From the NCBI GenBank assembly GCA_036345935.2, contig JADWOT020000009.1, positions 16,976,574 to 17,040,573 of the forward strand: a stretch of DNA of 64,000 bases. The letters are read 5' to 3'. The notes below the pieces were generated by a model that did no database searches, had not been told where the DNA came from, and saw only the letters and a program-made list of their open reading frames with translations. This document shows positions 12,001 to 24,109 of this stretch, one piece after another (position 1 is the stretch's first letter; the number at the start of each line of letters is the position of its first letter). A program made the translations under genes and the position numbers. This stretch comes from Taenia hydatigena. Its lineage: Eukaryota > Platyhelminthes > Cestoda > Cyclophyllidea > Taeniidae.

Positions 12001-13800
12001 AGGCCAAAGCAGTGTCAATTCCGAGCTGGTTTATTAGTGTTCCTCTGATGCGAATTCGCAATATTTCTGATAACATAACTTGCTTTATGGAATGAAGTAT
12101 CCTATCTTCCTCTAATTTGTTAGATCAATCTCTATCGAGTGTAGTAAATTAAGCCTATAATAAAATGGTTTCTTCCTTCCCCTGATACATAAAACCATCG
12201 TATCTTTTAGGATAAGTTTGTAAGCGTGCAGGCAAAAATCCAAGGTCCTGCGTTTGCGATTCTGACACACGCCTTACTGAACCACGGATTGACATTACTC
12301 GGGGTACGGAATGTCTCTAAATCTCAACAATTTCGTTTACTCGGATCCTTCATGCATTCTCGTTGAAGTGCTGCACATCCGCCCCTTCAGCCTTGTCATT
12401 TGTTACATTTTGAGTAGTTTTACAAGGCTAGCTTTCTCTCTGCACTGTTTTCAATTATCCACTCGTAGAAGGCAAGTGTGGATTTTAACGTATTTTGTTA
12501 TCAAATTGTCCTTGACACTTTCGGCGCATCTCGCTGCAACGGCTTACTAAATTGTTTTCAGTCTGCAAAGTCGTTGCCCGTTTTGGATTCTCCATCCAAA
12601 AGAGTATTATCAGTTTAACTATGAGGAGGAAGGAGAAAGGAATAAGGCTTAGAACTAGTTAATGAAGTACCTTATCTCTCCTCAGCCAAAGTAGAGCTCC
12701 CTTGAATGGTTTGTGCTACGTTGTGGTGTACCTCGCCGCACTTACTTGCTGAAATGTTTGAAGCCTGTAAAATGGAATTCCTGTTTGCATGCGTACCATT
12801 GAAATGCATCCTCTTGTGTTTATCGATTGGTGCGAGGCCCTTAACATCAACCGAATCCCTCAGACACCTGCCTAAGAGACGCACGAAAATGTTTGTTTAT
12901 GGAGGGGTTTGGATTCTTACCAAATTGTGGTCGAAGAAAGGATGCGGTCTAACAAGAACCGGACTAACCCAATGACTGATGTATTAGTCTCAAAGGAAGC
13001 CCGTTGCTCTCCATCAGAATGGAGACTTCCCAAGGCAAATTCTGATATGTGCAACCAGTAGGTGTTTATGTAGGAGTCATAGGAAACACTTCTTAAAAGC
13101 TTGTTGGATTCCCAAACACCTCAACGCCTCATTCCCTACCCTTGTCCATAGCCAGGTTAATGTAAAACAATAAACTGCTTCTTATGAGAAATAAGGATAT
13201 AGTGGGCATCCATTTGTCTTGATGCGGAAAAAGGCTCAATCTATGAGCAGAAATGCCTTGTGTAAAGCGGCGTTAAAGTTTGTCAGTGGATATGAATGTT
13301 GTAGAGGACTAAAAGGGGCCAAATGAAGAAAATAATAAGCTTTTGACTTGCAAATCTGTTAGACTTCCTATTTTTCTTCCTGAGTGGAAGAAGAAATCAA
13401 GAACATGCCGCTTCCTTTTCCTTCATCTCTCTTTTTCAATCATCTATTCTAGGCAATGGGAAGGAAGGAGAATATTTGTTTGGAGTTGAATCTTCAGCCG
13501 AAGTTTTGGAAATACAGTAAGATATAAGGTTATAAAAAGGCGTGATGTACTAGTTTATCCTACCACAACGAAGCGGAAATAATGGCATAGGGATTTTGCT
13601 GTGACAGAGGTGAGGAAGTCGTGTATGCTGTTAAAGAACTGGTGGCCTCTTTCCACTGATCCACTAGTCCTGCTTCTCCCCTATGAGAGGCGATCTCTTG
13701 ACCTCATCCTAGCTGTGTCCAGATAGATTTTAGGTGTTATTTGATGTTTGTCTATAGGAAGCGAATACCTCGTTAGGAATAGCTGAGTCTATAGGACAGC
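12001..13800. other. No recognised gene
   Basis: No family exon and no clear internal duplicate was found. Open frames (12,311-12,550 +, 12,706-12,975 +) are short, overlap frames on the other strand, and show no domain or splice context. Confidence 0.45.
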
Positions 13801-14984
13801 ATACGCTTAAAATCGCACACTTACCCAGTAGACATAGTCCCCTCTTCCTTCCGACGATATGGAAATAACGAACACAACATCCCACTAGACCTGCAGGATC
13901 TTTCTATGCTTGCTCAGCTTGTCCCTACTCCAAAACCTGCCATGATGTGCCAGTGTACATCTTCAGTTGCAACAGGAAAATGAAATTTACCAGAAGTAGG
14001 ACAGCAACACTGAGCACTCGACTAACTCTACATGCACGCATGTTTGACTAGTGGTTATTGAAGTGGTGCTTGCACAAATGAGGTCTGCTCAAGTCCTGCA
14101 GTCTCTTGCCTTCTTGATCACATCTTATCAGCATTCGTCGATCGGTGATTGCAACTCGGCAGTGCCGCGTTCCCTTTAGAAATACGCCCCCATAGGGTTG
14201 GCGAGGGTGGAAATGTTATCAATGGGCAAGATACAATGTGGCATGCCGAGGTGGAGATGACCGCTGATGGATCAGAACATATGCAATTTATCCGACGGAA
14301 AATGTTATTTGGCAAATATAATGTACGGTCTAAGCTACTAATGGATACCCTTAAGCTGCTTCGAAATTCAAATGCAAATGGCTTAGGAAATCAAGCAAAA
14401 GAGTGGCAACATTGAACATTATACCAAGTTTTCAAGGATACATGTTTGACTAGTGATCGCTGAAATGGTAATCGCATAAATGGTGCCTGCCTAGGTTTCT
14501 CACATAATCTCATACCTTCATCACATCTCACCAGCTTCCCTAACGGTACCACGGTATTGAGAACCACACATCTAGAGAATTGGAAAGTGTGCCATACCAA
14601 GGTGTAGATGACCGATGATGACGGATGAGTGACACACCGACTACACCCTTTCCTTTACGTAAATCACTACACTCCTCTTTGCCTATTGTGAGCCATCAAT
14701 CAAAGTGATTATGTCACTGCATTGAATCCCACCTACTCATTCCTTCTTCAACTGAATTGAAACAAACCACACGTCTGTCGTTCACCTAACTGCAAATTAG
14801 AGAGCACCTTCCCAGTCTGTCCAATTTAATCACAAACAAATGTGCCAAACTCGTGTATTTTTTAATTTGAAATTATTCGTCTTAAAATTTTAAATCTATG
14901 TTAATTAGGCAAGAATGAATAGGAAGCGGAACATTGTGGGCGAGGATGGATGATTGAGAAAGTGGCGTTGGCTCACGCGAGTGT
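13800..14984 (+). repeat. R block and 3' flank before the 15 kb pseudogene
   Basis: R-like motifs occur at about 13,840-14,130 ('cccactagacctgcag', 'tgccatgatgtgcag'). The 'agtg..catgtttgactagtg..cgctgaaatggt' strip appears twice (14,040 and 14,450), a short tandem repeat of the R end. About 14,820-14,980 is the conserved 3' flank ('aatgtgccaaactcgtg'). No gene is seen. Confidence 0.5.
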
Positions 14985-16640
14985 TTAAGCAAGTACTACA
15001 ACCATGCCCGTTAGTAGGAGTTCAGCGATTGCGGAAGCTATACCAGATCCACTGGTCGTCACGGCACTTCTCACCTCATGGCCTGCGCAAACAGGACATT
15101 GTGCTAGTCATCTCATAAAAGCATGCATAATAATCACCCATAAGTCATTTGGTAATGCGCACCGAGAGGTAAACTCAAACAAAGCTCTTGTGTAAGAGTG
15201 GCGATCGGCGCATCTTCTAACAAATGCAGATACTATAATTCGGTGCGAAATTTAGAGCTAACCAGCGCCCAGTGTTCAAACATTTTCATAGAAATCAAAA
15301 TATTGCCACCCACCTATCACTTTTGTCGCGATCACAGTGCGCATTGAGTTGGGCATCAGTCTGCCAAGAGTGACTTCAACTTCACTACTGCGCGCTGAAG
15401 TAGACTTTGCGGTTTGGGGATCAGAGGTCAGCACTGCCCTTACTTTGATTACCACATCGATTGCTTTATCTGGGCTTGGCGAATCCTAATTTAGGTGAAT
15501 AAAATGGGAATTTACAGAACCCTAATGGAAGTGGTTTTGTAGAATCTTTCATTTGGAATCCTTCAATTTATAAAATGTGGTAAGTGTTATCCAAAATGGC
15601 TACTCAGTGGTGTCTAGACTGGTTGCAGTCGGCGGAAGGAAGAAAAAGGCACTGTCACTGGCACTGTATAGTAGTGAGCTCCCACCACTTTACGACGCTA
15701 GAGCACGATGAGTTCAAAATGAGCGCAAACGACCATTCACAAAATGCGTTTTAAACAAGGACTCTCCTACGTTTTTTTAATCATAAAAGCGAAAAATTTA
15801 GCGACAGGTGAGACGGACTACTACCTTACCTTAATTAAATTTATGAGAGATCCCATGTCATCCAGTTGAAGTGACATTAACAAGGCATTGCTGGACTGCA
15901 GTGGTTTTGTGGATGCAACTCAACACTCCCTCCCCCTCTTATAGCCAGATGGAAGAGAAACAACACAACATTCCACTAGACATGCAGGTTCATTGCCCAC
16001 TTGATCTGTTTGTCCCTTCGCCGAACCATGTCATTATGTGCAGGTGTATGTCTGCAGTTGCAGAAGGCTAAAGAAATTCAAGGGAAGTAGGGTACAATTG
16101 GCCTTTTAATTAATCCTTTATTTGTACATATCTGACTAGTGATCGTTGAAGTGATATTGGCATGGATGGTGCCTACAGGGATCCCCAATCTCTCCATGTC
16201 TTCACCGAATCTTTTCAGCATTCGAAATGGCACTGTGGTGGTGAGAACCACACTCTTACAGAATCAGCGATGACAGAAGTAAAAATAATAAGCATGAACA
16301 AGATATAAGGTGACATTCCGAGATGAAGGTGACAGATGATGGATCAGTGAACATATCGGTTACACCCTTTACACCATAAGACTTGCTAACTTAGAACTTG
16401 TAAATTGTGCATTATATAGCAAGGCTTGTTAAAGGCCTCGAAGAATGGGCACCCAGTAGTGAACTACAACAATGCTCTTGTGTTTGAACACATAGTGCAT
16501 GAGAAGGTGGTAATCAGTCCGTCAGGCGTGACTTCTCCCCCGCTGAGTTACGCAAATGTTTACGCTTTAAATTCGAGGTTAGACGCTAACACTGCCTTTA
16601 TTGTTAATTGTCTATCAAGCACGTCAGTAAATTTGTTCTG
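14985..16640 (-). pseudogene. Two-Fn3 oncosphere-antigen family pseudogene
   Basis: Exon 3 (14,985-15,082, 98 bp, the same length as in the 8.3 kb gene) is intact: after GCGCAG it reads GHEVRSAVTTSGSGIAS, then a hydrophobic tail and TAA. The downstream Fn3 exon (about 15,263-15,552) is dead. Both conserved Trp codons are TAG, a TGA lies near its end, and the acceptor AG is AA. The upstream Fn3 relic (about 16,500-16,640) still shows KAVLASN followed by stops. No signal-peptide exon remains: similarity stops at about 16,640, where the segment shared with 57 kb begins. The R block sits between the two Fn3 relics, as in the 8.3-10.3 kb gene, so the two loci are duplicates of one two-Fn3 ancestor. 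Confidence 0.75.
15860..16230 (+). repeat. R block inside the two-Fn3 pseudogene
   Basis: The block shares 'actgcagtggttttgtggatgcaactcaacactccctcc' and 'ccactagacatgcaggtt' with the other R copies. It lies in the interval between the two Fn3 relics. Peptides from its frames are not conserved between copies, so it is treated as non-coding. Confidence 0.6.
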
Positions 16641-16649
16641 ATTCTAGTT

Positions 16650-19600
16650 CTCTGCCCTGAAAATTTGTTTGCCTTTCCACCTGTTAACGGGTTGGAAGAG
16701 GACAGAGATTTAACGTTTGTTGAAAAGAAAGAGGTGGGTGAATTCAGCTTACAACCATCTGGATTCCCAATAAGACCGATCAATTTTGACAGGTGTAAAG
16801 AGTTCGATGCTTGGAATGGTCTACTTGTCAATCGTATAGCAAAAAGTGGTAAGAGATTCAGAGATACTCGAAGAGAAGAACCAAACAGTGCATCATCTTC
16901 TAACCCTTCTAAAGGCCAATCGCAGGTCCACTCGCGTCCAATTTTCGATTTTGTCCTCATCAGAACGGAAACGCTAATACTTAGTATTGGTATATGACAT
17001 CTCAGAGCATTTGGCAATCCTTTAGAATTTTACGACACATTGGCATTTATCATACGGTAGATCAAAGCTGGACAAACTAAACATTAGCAATTTGCTCCTG
17101 CAAAACTTAAACGATTAAAGTAAGCAAAGTAAATCTGCTAATCAGACCTTTTAGTAAAGTTTAACCCATGCTGCTCAATAATCTGGGCGGTCTGCTGTTA
17201 GATATATAGTGCGCAAGAAATCTGGCACGCGCCAGACTTATTCTCTTAAATCAACGGTCTATTCTATTGTGAATATATCCAGGCAATAAATGGGCAAAAG
17301 ACTGATATTCTGTGAAGAAGTTAGGCCAAACCTAAGGTCAAGCCAGAAGCGGTGTTAGTTTTGCCGAAAGAGGAAAGTGACTACTGTTGGGATCTCGTCA
17401 GTAGCAATAAGTTCTGCCCGTGATAGATTTGAGACTCCATTGAGAAGTCGAGCACTGTCGCGCCACACAGTGTCAATTTAGCACATGAGGGGCTCTAAAG
17501 GCCTCTATGGAAGGGTAATTACTCCTCGTGTTGTCTATTTGGCAGTGCAGTTGATTGGGTTACTGTGGTTGCAAACGAGGGCATCTTTATCTGCTCATTT
17601 CTTGCAGGCGATCCGTCCACGAGTTTACAACAACAGCCAAGAGAGGTATGAGGTTCACACACACTCTCAGCATCGTATTTTCGTTCTTTAAAAAGCCAAT
17701 CGCCATTTCATTATCATGTCCTCATCAGAACGGGAAGGCCATTGCTTAGTGGTGGTGTGGATCATCTTAGAGCATTTGGAAAGCATTTAGAATTCGCTAG
17801 AACTAGTCGTAATCTACTTGGATTGGAAACACTTTGCTCTCGGAATTCAGTCCATTCGAACAATTGGGATTTGTTTTGCGATGCATTATGCTTGACCAAC
17901 TGAGGATGAGCTTTTAGTCCCTACACAACTTAAACGATGAGAGCAAAGAGAAGAAACTTACTAAGCAGACGTTGTAGCGAAGTTAATTCAGGCGCAGGCA
18001 TCAACCAGAGCAGTCTACTTCTTTGTGCCTCTCGAGGGAAGGTAAAGTGGCCCAGCCAGACAGAGAGCATTAGAACTCAAAAGTTGTTTTAAATCATATG
18101 AATGAAGGCAGTCAGTAGTCTGCAAAACTCGCTTTCCACTAAAATATGAGTCCAGAAGTTATTCAGTTGCATCAAATGCCTTCATCACTGTAGGCCACTT
18201 ACCAAGGTCAAACTCACCAGTTTAGGGTTCAAATTTCTATGTTCAACTCAAGCTTTCAGGGTAGGAGAATTTTGTTGTTTCAGTGTTTTCAGTACTTTTG
18301 CTCACAGTATCTTTTTATGGAAAGTGGTGTTCAAATGACACCAGCTGGCATAGTGGAATGGCGGAGGTGGTAAAGCACACACCTCGAAAATTTCATCCAC
18401 TTCACCAGACCAATTGGTTAGAGGGTTGGGATGTGCTGAAGATTATAAAGCGTGACTCAAGTACTGCTGCAGTACAAATTATTTCTACCGTGGGACTCCA
18501 AGGCCACGAAAGCCTAACAGTGGCCGCTTTTCATATTCAGCAAGACAAACACAACATCAAACTTGAATTTACTTTCGGCTGTACTTTTTAACAAAACAAA
18601 TTCCTTGCCCATTTATTGCTTGGAAACACTCACAATGGAATGTGGCCACTTCGGTGTACCGATTTTGGAGAACAAGTTGAGCGTGCACTGCATTTTATTC
18701 ATCACGTATCCGACAGTACACTGTTCAGGTTGTTACTTGTGCATGGGTTAGACTCCATTTAGACGTCAGTCTTAAGAATTTCTTTTGCTTACCTTAGTTG
18801 TTTAGGTTTGTAGGAAGTGAAGGCTAATGTTTAGTTGGTTTATAATTGTGTCCATGAGCCTGTAAATACCAGTGAGTAGAATGTAATGGATTCTGAGGGA
18901 GAAATTATACCAATCCAAGGTGATTATGATTTATTACAGAAAGTTCTGGAGACTTGCAAAATGCTCCAAGATGTAGAGTACCACCACTGAGTGGTGGCAC
19001 TTCTGTGCCTATGGGATCGCTATAGATGAATGGCTGCATGGTTGAAGCCGCAAATGGATTTAGGAGAGAGAGAGAGTCCATGCAGGTTGCCTGTTTTCCT
19101 CATCGAGTCGCCATCTTGGCTACAGGATCGACAGGAAGGCCCCGTGAGTGCCGGAATTCCAAACAGTCGGACTCCGGCGAAGATAGTAGATGCCACAGCG
19201 CACATGCCAATTCGGTTAATTTGTCCCCAACATTGCTGTGCACGTTTCACCTGTTTTCCAACAAATCCACCCTTCATTTCTCTGCTCCAACGACCAGATT
19301 TCCTTTTCTACCTGATAACGGGATGAGTGGGTTTGAAGATTAGATGTCTATTGAAGACAAAGAAGTAGATGCGGCGCAGGATCATGTAGGGAACTAGCCT
19401 ACTTGCCCCCCAACAGTTGCATAAGTTCGCAACTGGAGGGCAGGACAGCATGCTAGTGTAAAATGTGGCCTCTTTTTCAAATGAAAGGTGCAAGTTCATA
19501 TATAAAGAAATAAACTGGAAAGCTATTCCACCCAATGATATCTCGTTGAAAGAGAAATCAATTGCGCACATCTGTATGGGATAAAACTGCGCAGATGAGC

Positions 19601-20100
19601 AGTGATGTGGGAGTTTACGGTGTGTTAAATCATAAGGTCTATCTGATTTTGTTTCCTTTCCCTACCCTTCTCCTCTTCCTCTGCAGGGTTTGAAGGCTTC
19701 CTACGCGTCGTGTTAGTGTCGTTAGCAGGCCTAGTCACACTCGGATTACAAAAGTGCTTTGAGGGCTTATGCGACTAAGATATCCTCCCATTGATATGTT
19801 AAAGCAGTGCTTACAATTTGTCTGGTTTTCGTACCAGGAAATGGCGACAAACTGACGCAATACTTGTGTCCACCAAGTTATGCAAGATGCAATCGTAAAA
19901 ATCGTACGTGTGTGTACATGCGGCATCGTACCTTTCTACCCGTAAAAAGGGACCATGCATCTCACCTTGGCCTCCTCTCTTCTTGCATGCGAGAACACCG
20001 TGTACTTGTAAGAGAGCACCCAAGCATAGCGATGCTCATGCTGATAATTAAGAGGTTCCAAATAAACTTACATGCACTGTTCATTTATTCAGAAATTGTT
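16650..20100 (+). repeat. Older direct duplication with 57.2-61.4 kb
   Basis: Collinear similarity to 57,240-60,830 runs through landmark strings: 'aaaggccaatcgcaggtccac' (16,912 versus 57,583), 'tctcttaaatca.cgg' (17,240 versus 57,900), 'tttaaaggcctct'-like (17,495 versus 58,155), 'accaattggttagagggttg' (18,408 versus 59,853), and 'ggaaggcccc' (19,135 versus 60,575). The 'aaagccaatcgc' part also recurs at 17,690, so part of the block is itself repeated. Many indels indicate age. One open stretch (18,283-18,591) is discussed separately. Confidence 0.6.
18283..18591 (+). other. Open stretch shared with 59.8 kb, possible exon relic
   Basis: The + frame here reads through NWLEGWDVLKIIKRDSSTAA and then VAAFHIQQDKHNIKLEFTF. 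At 59,855-60,125 the corresponding frame keeps NWLEG, VL..IKR, the Glu-x-Leu-Thr strip and a Lys-rich end, but has TGA in place of Trp. The pair looks like a once-coding exon in two copies, the second broken. I do not recognise the family and cannot say whether the first copy is still used. Confidence 0.3.
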
Positions 20101-20149
20101 ATCCTACTGCTGCTCTAATTCAGCCTTCAATCGGGTAGATTATTTGCCT

Positions 20150-20430
20150 GGATTTTATGGGTGGTCCACGCTTGAACGCTCGTGTGGATCAATGTCTACT
20201 TCCCAATCATCTAATACCACGACCAATAGCTTGTGTTTTTAACCGATTCCTTCGTTCTTCTAGGCATCCATGGTGTTGGAAATATGGCATTTCCTATTCT
20301 TTCTTCACTTCTTAGCATCGATCTAACCCCCATGAGGGGCATTCCCTGAATGATGAATACACATGCTTGGCACATTTGTTTGTGGTTTAGTGAAGCAGTC
20401 TGGCAAGGCGTTCTCTTCTTCACAGTGGGT
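20150..20430 (+). pseudogene. Relic exon 3 end and 3' flank of a plus-strand copy
   Basis: At 20,168-20,190 the + strand reads GTCCACGCTTGAACGCTCG, matching the end of family exon 3 and the bases beyond the stop (compare CTTGCTTGAACGCTCGTG on the minus strand at 30,5xx). The next 230 bases follow the inverted 3' flank with 'aggcatccatggtg' and 'cttggcacatttgtttgtggtt'. Nothing upstream is recognisable as an Fn3 exon. It is a heavily decayed remnant. Confidence 0.45.
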
Positions 20431-20639
20431 TGGGTGTAATTGTTGAAGGAAAAATAGGCGAATATTTTGACATCCTCATGGCAATCACAAAGTAGGCTAG
20501 CACCTCATTACCAACCTCACTTCACACTTATCATTGCGACAGGCACGCAATTTTCATTTGTTCCATGACTCACAACTGATGAAAGATTAAGCGTTTCACT
20601 TGATGGGAAGTGTGTAGACGGTATGTCCACCTATTCCTC

Positions 20640-22361
20640 ATCGTTCATCTCCATGTCGGTATGGCACGTCCTTCATTGCTGTAGAAGTGTGGTTTCCGCT
20701 TCCCCATTGCTATTAGGAATGCTGGTAAGACGGGGCGGTGATGTGGAGTGATGTGAGGGCCATGGAAGTCACCACCTATGCAAACTCCGATAAGTAACTT
20801 ATAACTATTGAAAAAGTTTACGTTAGCAACAACTGAGTTACGTGGGCAAAATTGGGAGTGGAAGGTTCACCTTCACTTCATCCCTTCACGCATGTGAGAA
20901 CACTGTGTACTTTGATGCCATTTCCAAAAGCGCCTTAGCAACTGTCTCAATGCAATGTGTAGCAGCCTCTATTATAATCAAACCTCTACATACAAGTACA
21001 GGTTATTAGGGCATGTTGGAGACTAGCACGAGTCGGGTTGTTGGGCGAGATGGACAAGAATGTACTATCCATTCTATCTTGTCCACTTCCATTTGAATTA
21101 TGCCTACAAGTAAATTTTTATTACCGTACTTTTTCTTCCATACTTGGTCGCACAAATGATTTGGATCCAAACGTGTTAATCCAGGAACTCCTAAATGTAG
21201 TGGAACTAACAATTTTAAGTACTGCCTCCTCAGGACAAACACAGAGATGTGTTCCTAGCTGCTGCTACCAATGTCTTAACAAATGTGGAAACTGTGCGTG
21301 CTTCCATAGCAGAGTGAAAAGGACTATGAGCAACATGCTTGTTGAGCAATGTCTTTTCTGCATTTTTGAGCCGACATCGACAGCGGCTACTACCACACTT
21401 CAACTAACTTTACACTCATTTCCATATCATCGAGTTGAAACTGTATTTGAAAGGCATCACTGAACACAAACCAAACTATATTACACCAACTGCAGTGGTT
21501 TCGTGCGTGCAGACCAACACTCCCTCCTCGTCTGCTTGTCACATCAAAGGAAACCAGCATAAGATCCCACCAGAAACGCACGTTCTCCCTTTACTTCCCA
21601 TGTCCGTCCATACACCAAGCCTTGCTGTGAAGTGCGAGTGTGCATTTCATTTGCAAAGGGCCAATGACATTCAGCAGAAGAGAAGCGACGTTGAGAAATC
21701 AACCAACCCTCCATTGACACACGCTTGACTAGTAATTTCTGGAGCGGTGATTGCATTTCTGTTGCTTACCTGAGTCCTTCCATCACCCCTTATTTTGATT
21801 CCATCTTATCAGCTTTCCTAATCACAACACGTCAGTGAGAATCACACTTCAGAAGAATTGGACAGCGTACCACTCCGAGCTAGAAATGACCGGTGACGAT
21901 GGGGCAGCAGAGATACCGACCACACTCTCCTCATTACGTGGATTCCTCAATTACTCCTCGCCCATTGTGAGCTATTGACCAAAATTAGAAGAATAAAACT
22001 CATTCCATTGCCGACTGAATTACCCCAAAGCACATGCCTGTTGCACACCAAAGCTGCGTAGCCACTTTAGGAATTATGTGTTAGTCTACCTTGCGATAAT
22101 TATGAGGCTGTTAACATATTCGCCCACTCCACCCCAAAGCAGAGAACACCTTCCCACTCTCTTCCATTCAACCGCACATAAATGTGCCAAATTCGTGTCT
22201 TTGTTATTCAGGGCTTATTTATCAGGAGAGGATGAATTAGTGCTAATTAGAAAAAAAGGACTGGGAAGTGGGACACTCCCGTCACCATGGATACCTGCAA
22301 GGCAGAAAGGGGTGATGGCAAACGCAAATCATGGAAAATTGGCATTGAAGTACACGAGCGT
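20640..22361 (+). repeat. R3-R4-R block and 3' flank of the 22.4-23.3 kb gene
   Basis: An R3-like part lies at about 20,860-21,130 ('ggttcaccttcacttcatcccttcacgcatgtgagaacactgtgtact'), R4 at 21,180-21,330 and R at 21,300-21,760. The 3' flank ('caccccaaagcagagaacaccttcccact') runs from about 22,080 to 22,360. The 136-codon + frame at 22,078-22,488 is the antisense shadow of exon 3. Confidence 0.6.
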
Positions 22362-22445
22362 TCAAGCAAGGGCTATCGCCGTGCAAGTGAAGAGGAGTCC
22401 AACGAGCGAAAATGTTATACCAGATCCGCTAGTCGTCGTGGCACC

Positions 22446-23265
22446 TCAGCTTGGCGTTACGATTGTCGTCTCATTATGGCCTGTGTAAACAAGACATTCT
22501 GGTCATTATAACATGCAAAACATGTACTTCTCTTAACGGTGAAGTGTTTGCTAATGAGCACTAATAATGAGCGCCCAGTGGTAAACTTAAGCACTGCTTC
22601 GGTGTAATAATGGTAGCAGATGCCTCTCCTGATAAATGTCGGTGAAGTGTCTTTTAATGTGGCATTTTGAGTATAATCACATGTATTGGCTTACCGGTGG
22701 CCTCTGTTTTAATATCTTTACTGAATTCCAAAAGTGGTATTGAATAAAGCAACACGATCGCAGTCATATTGTATAATGTGTTAGGCTCTAGTCCATTAAC
22801 AATGACTTCTCCTGCCCTGAGGGACGCATTTGCCGATTTTTCAGATCCAATGCCAGAAGCCAACCTCGCCTTTGGGATGATATCCTCAATAATCGCATCA
22901 GGCAATATTCTCGGTTTCCAAGTTAGGCCAATGGAGTAAGGAGTCACAGGACCCCACTTAAAGTGTTTTTCCTGCGGTCGCTCTGCTAAGGTTGTCCCTT
23001 CGAAAAATTAAAACAAGTGTTAACCGGTCAAAATCACTACTCACATTTATCTATGACCTGAAAGCATGATAGCTTAAAAGTGAGTGAATCCACTCAAATG
23101 CAACTGCTTATAATCTGCATTGAAGCAAGTGCTATCTTTCAACAAATGCTTCCACATGATTGCTGATAAAATTCAAATGCAAATTAACAACTCACTGATT
23201 GTTTCTTCGTCATTCTCGGCCAAAACGATAGTCGCGAACAGAATGAGACACAAGTGAAATGCCAT
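22446..23265 (-). CDS. Fn3 oncosphere-antigen family protein, tail-less form
   Basis: Exon 1 (23,196-23,265, 70 bp) encodes signal peptide MAFHLCLILFATIVLA and ends at a GTGAGT donor. The Fn3 exon (22,695-22,997, 303 bp) is open throughout, with acceptor TCGAAG, KHFKWGPVTPYSIGLTW near its start, LEPNTLYNMTA in the Tyr-corner position and donor GTAAGC. Exon 3 begins at 22,480 after ACACAG and reads GHNETTIVTPS, then TGA (22,446-22,448). Beyond that stop the normal frame continues to the family stop at 22,362-22,364 with TTTSGSGITF and an intact hydrophobic segment, so one substitution removes the tail. The product is 135 aa with no membrane anchor and would be secreted. It carries the canonical TATA box. 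It may be a true soluble variant or a young pseudogene; the clean splice sites and open Fn3 exon favour expression. Confidence 0.75.
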
Positions 23266-23304
23266 TTTCACACCACCAATGATTAGCCCTCACAACTCAT
23301 GGCG

Positions 23305-23314
23305 TATTTATAAG
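23305..23314 (-). promoter_or_regulatory. TATA box of the 22.4-23.3 kb gene
   Basis: The minus strand reads CTTATAAATA, ending 40 bp before the ATG at 23,265. The same decamer at the same spacing precedes the other intact family genes. A conserved strip follows upstream ('tatcagcctataagctctcc', then 'ttcaaggcgac' on the + strand). Confidence 0.7.
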
Positions 23315-24105
23315 GCTGCTACACACGCGTATCAGCCTATAAGCTCTCCCCGCCTTGACCTTCAAGGCGACACCTACGCGATGAGGTGTGTTGCATTATA
23401 TGAGCCCTCCCACGTCCATCCATCCTCCCCATCCAGTCGCCATCGTCTGATGTTTTGTAGTTCCCCTCTCACTCCCTACATTCACTCAAATTGCACCCCT
23501 TTCGTGGTCAACTGTGAAAGCACACTGGACATGCCATTCCCTCTTTGGTTGACTTTTGTGCTGTACACCAATGTGAATTGCGTAAAACCTTTCAGTAAAT
23601 GTCAAAAAAGTATGTGTTTGCGCATGCGTGGTCGTGTCTAATCACCTGTGAAAACGGTGCATGTGGTTCACCTCGACCTCCTCTCATTTTGCGCATGAGA
23701 TCACCGTCTTCATGCAGGAGTGAAGTCAAGCATAGCGATAGTCGTGCTGATGATAAGGTGAATTTCAGTACAGTCGCGTGCATCATTCCCTCATTTAAGT
23801 CGCATAAAGAAGTAGATGGCGATGCTACCCAAGTTGGGTGAATGTTGTGGAGAGCGGGATCTGGAAGCACCTACCCATGGAGACGAAAATGCAAGAAAGC
23901 TGTTATGACCCTCATAAAAGTGTTGATAGAGCTTCAATAAAACCCAATGTGCAGACATCTGCCTAGCCTTTTGTGTATTAAATCTCCAAGCATCTCCCAG
24001 GATGAGTGTGAAAGTTGCTACTTGATCACTGCACAATGCCTTGCTCAAAGATCGTGGTGCATCAAATTAACCATTGCATCATGAATCTTCTTTTGGAATT
24101 TCGAG
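23315..24105. repeat. 5' flank of the 22.4-23.3 kb gene
   Basis: The part to about 23,400 is the conserved upstream strip. From 23,410 to 23,800 it matches 32,470-32,870 and 40,980-41,390 ('ccatccagtcgccatcgtctg', 'ttcactcaa.ttgcacccctttcgtggtcaact', 'gtggtcgtgtctaatcacctgtgaaaacggtgcatgtggttcac'). From 23,810 to 24,060 it resembles the R3 complement. No gene is recognised. Confidence 0.55.
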
Positions 24106-24109
24106 CATA

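Noticed and set aside
16608..16997. 129-codon + frame overlapping a 137-codon minus frame
   Set aside because: Similar repeat copies at 17.7 and 57.3-57.7 kb do not keep either frame, and its first part overlaps an Fn3 relic on the minus strand.
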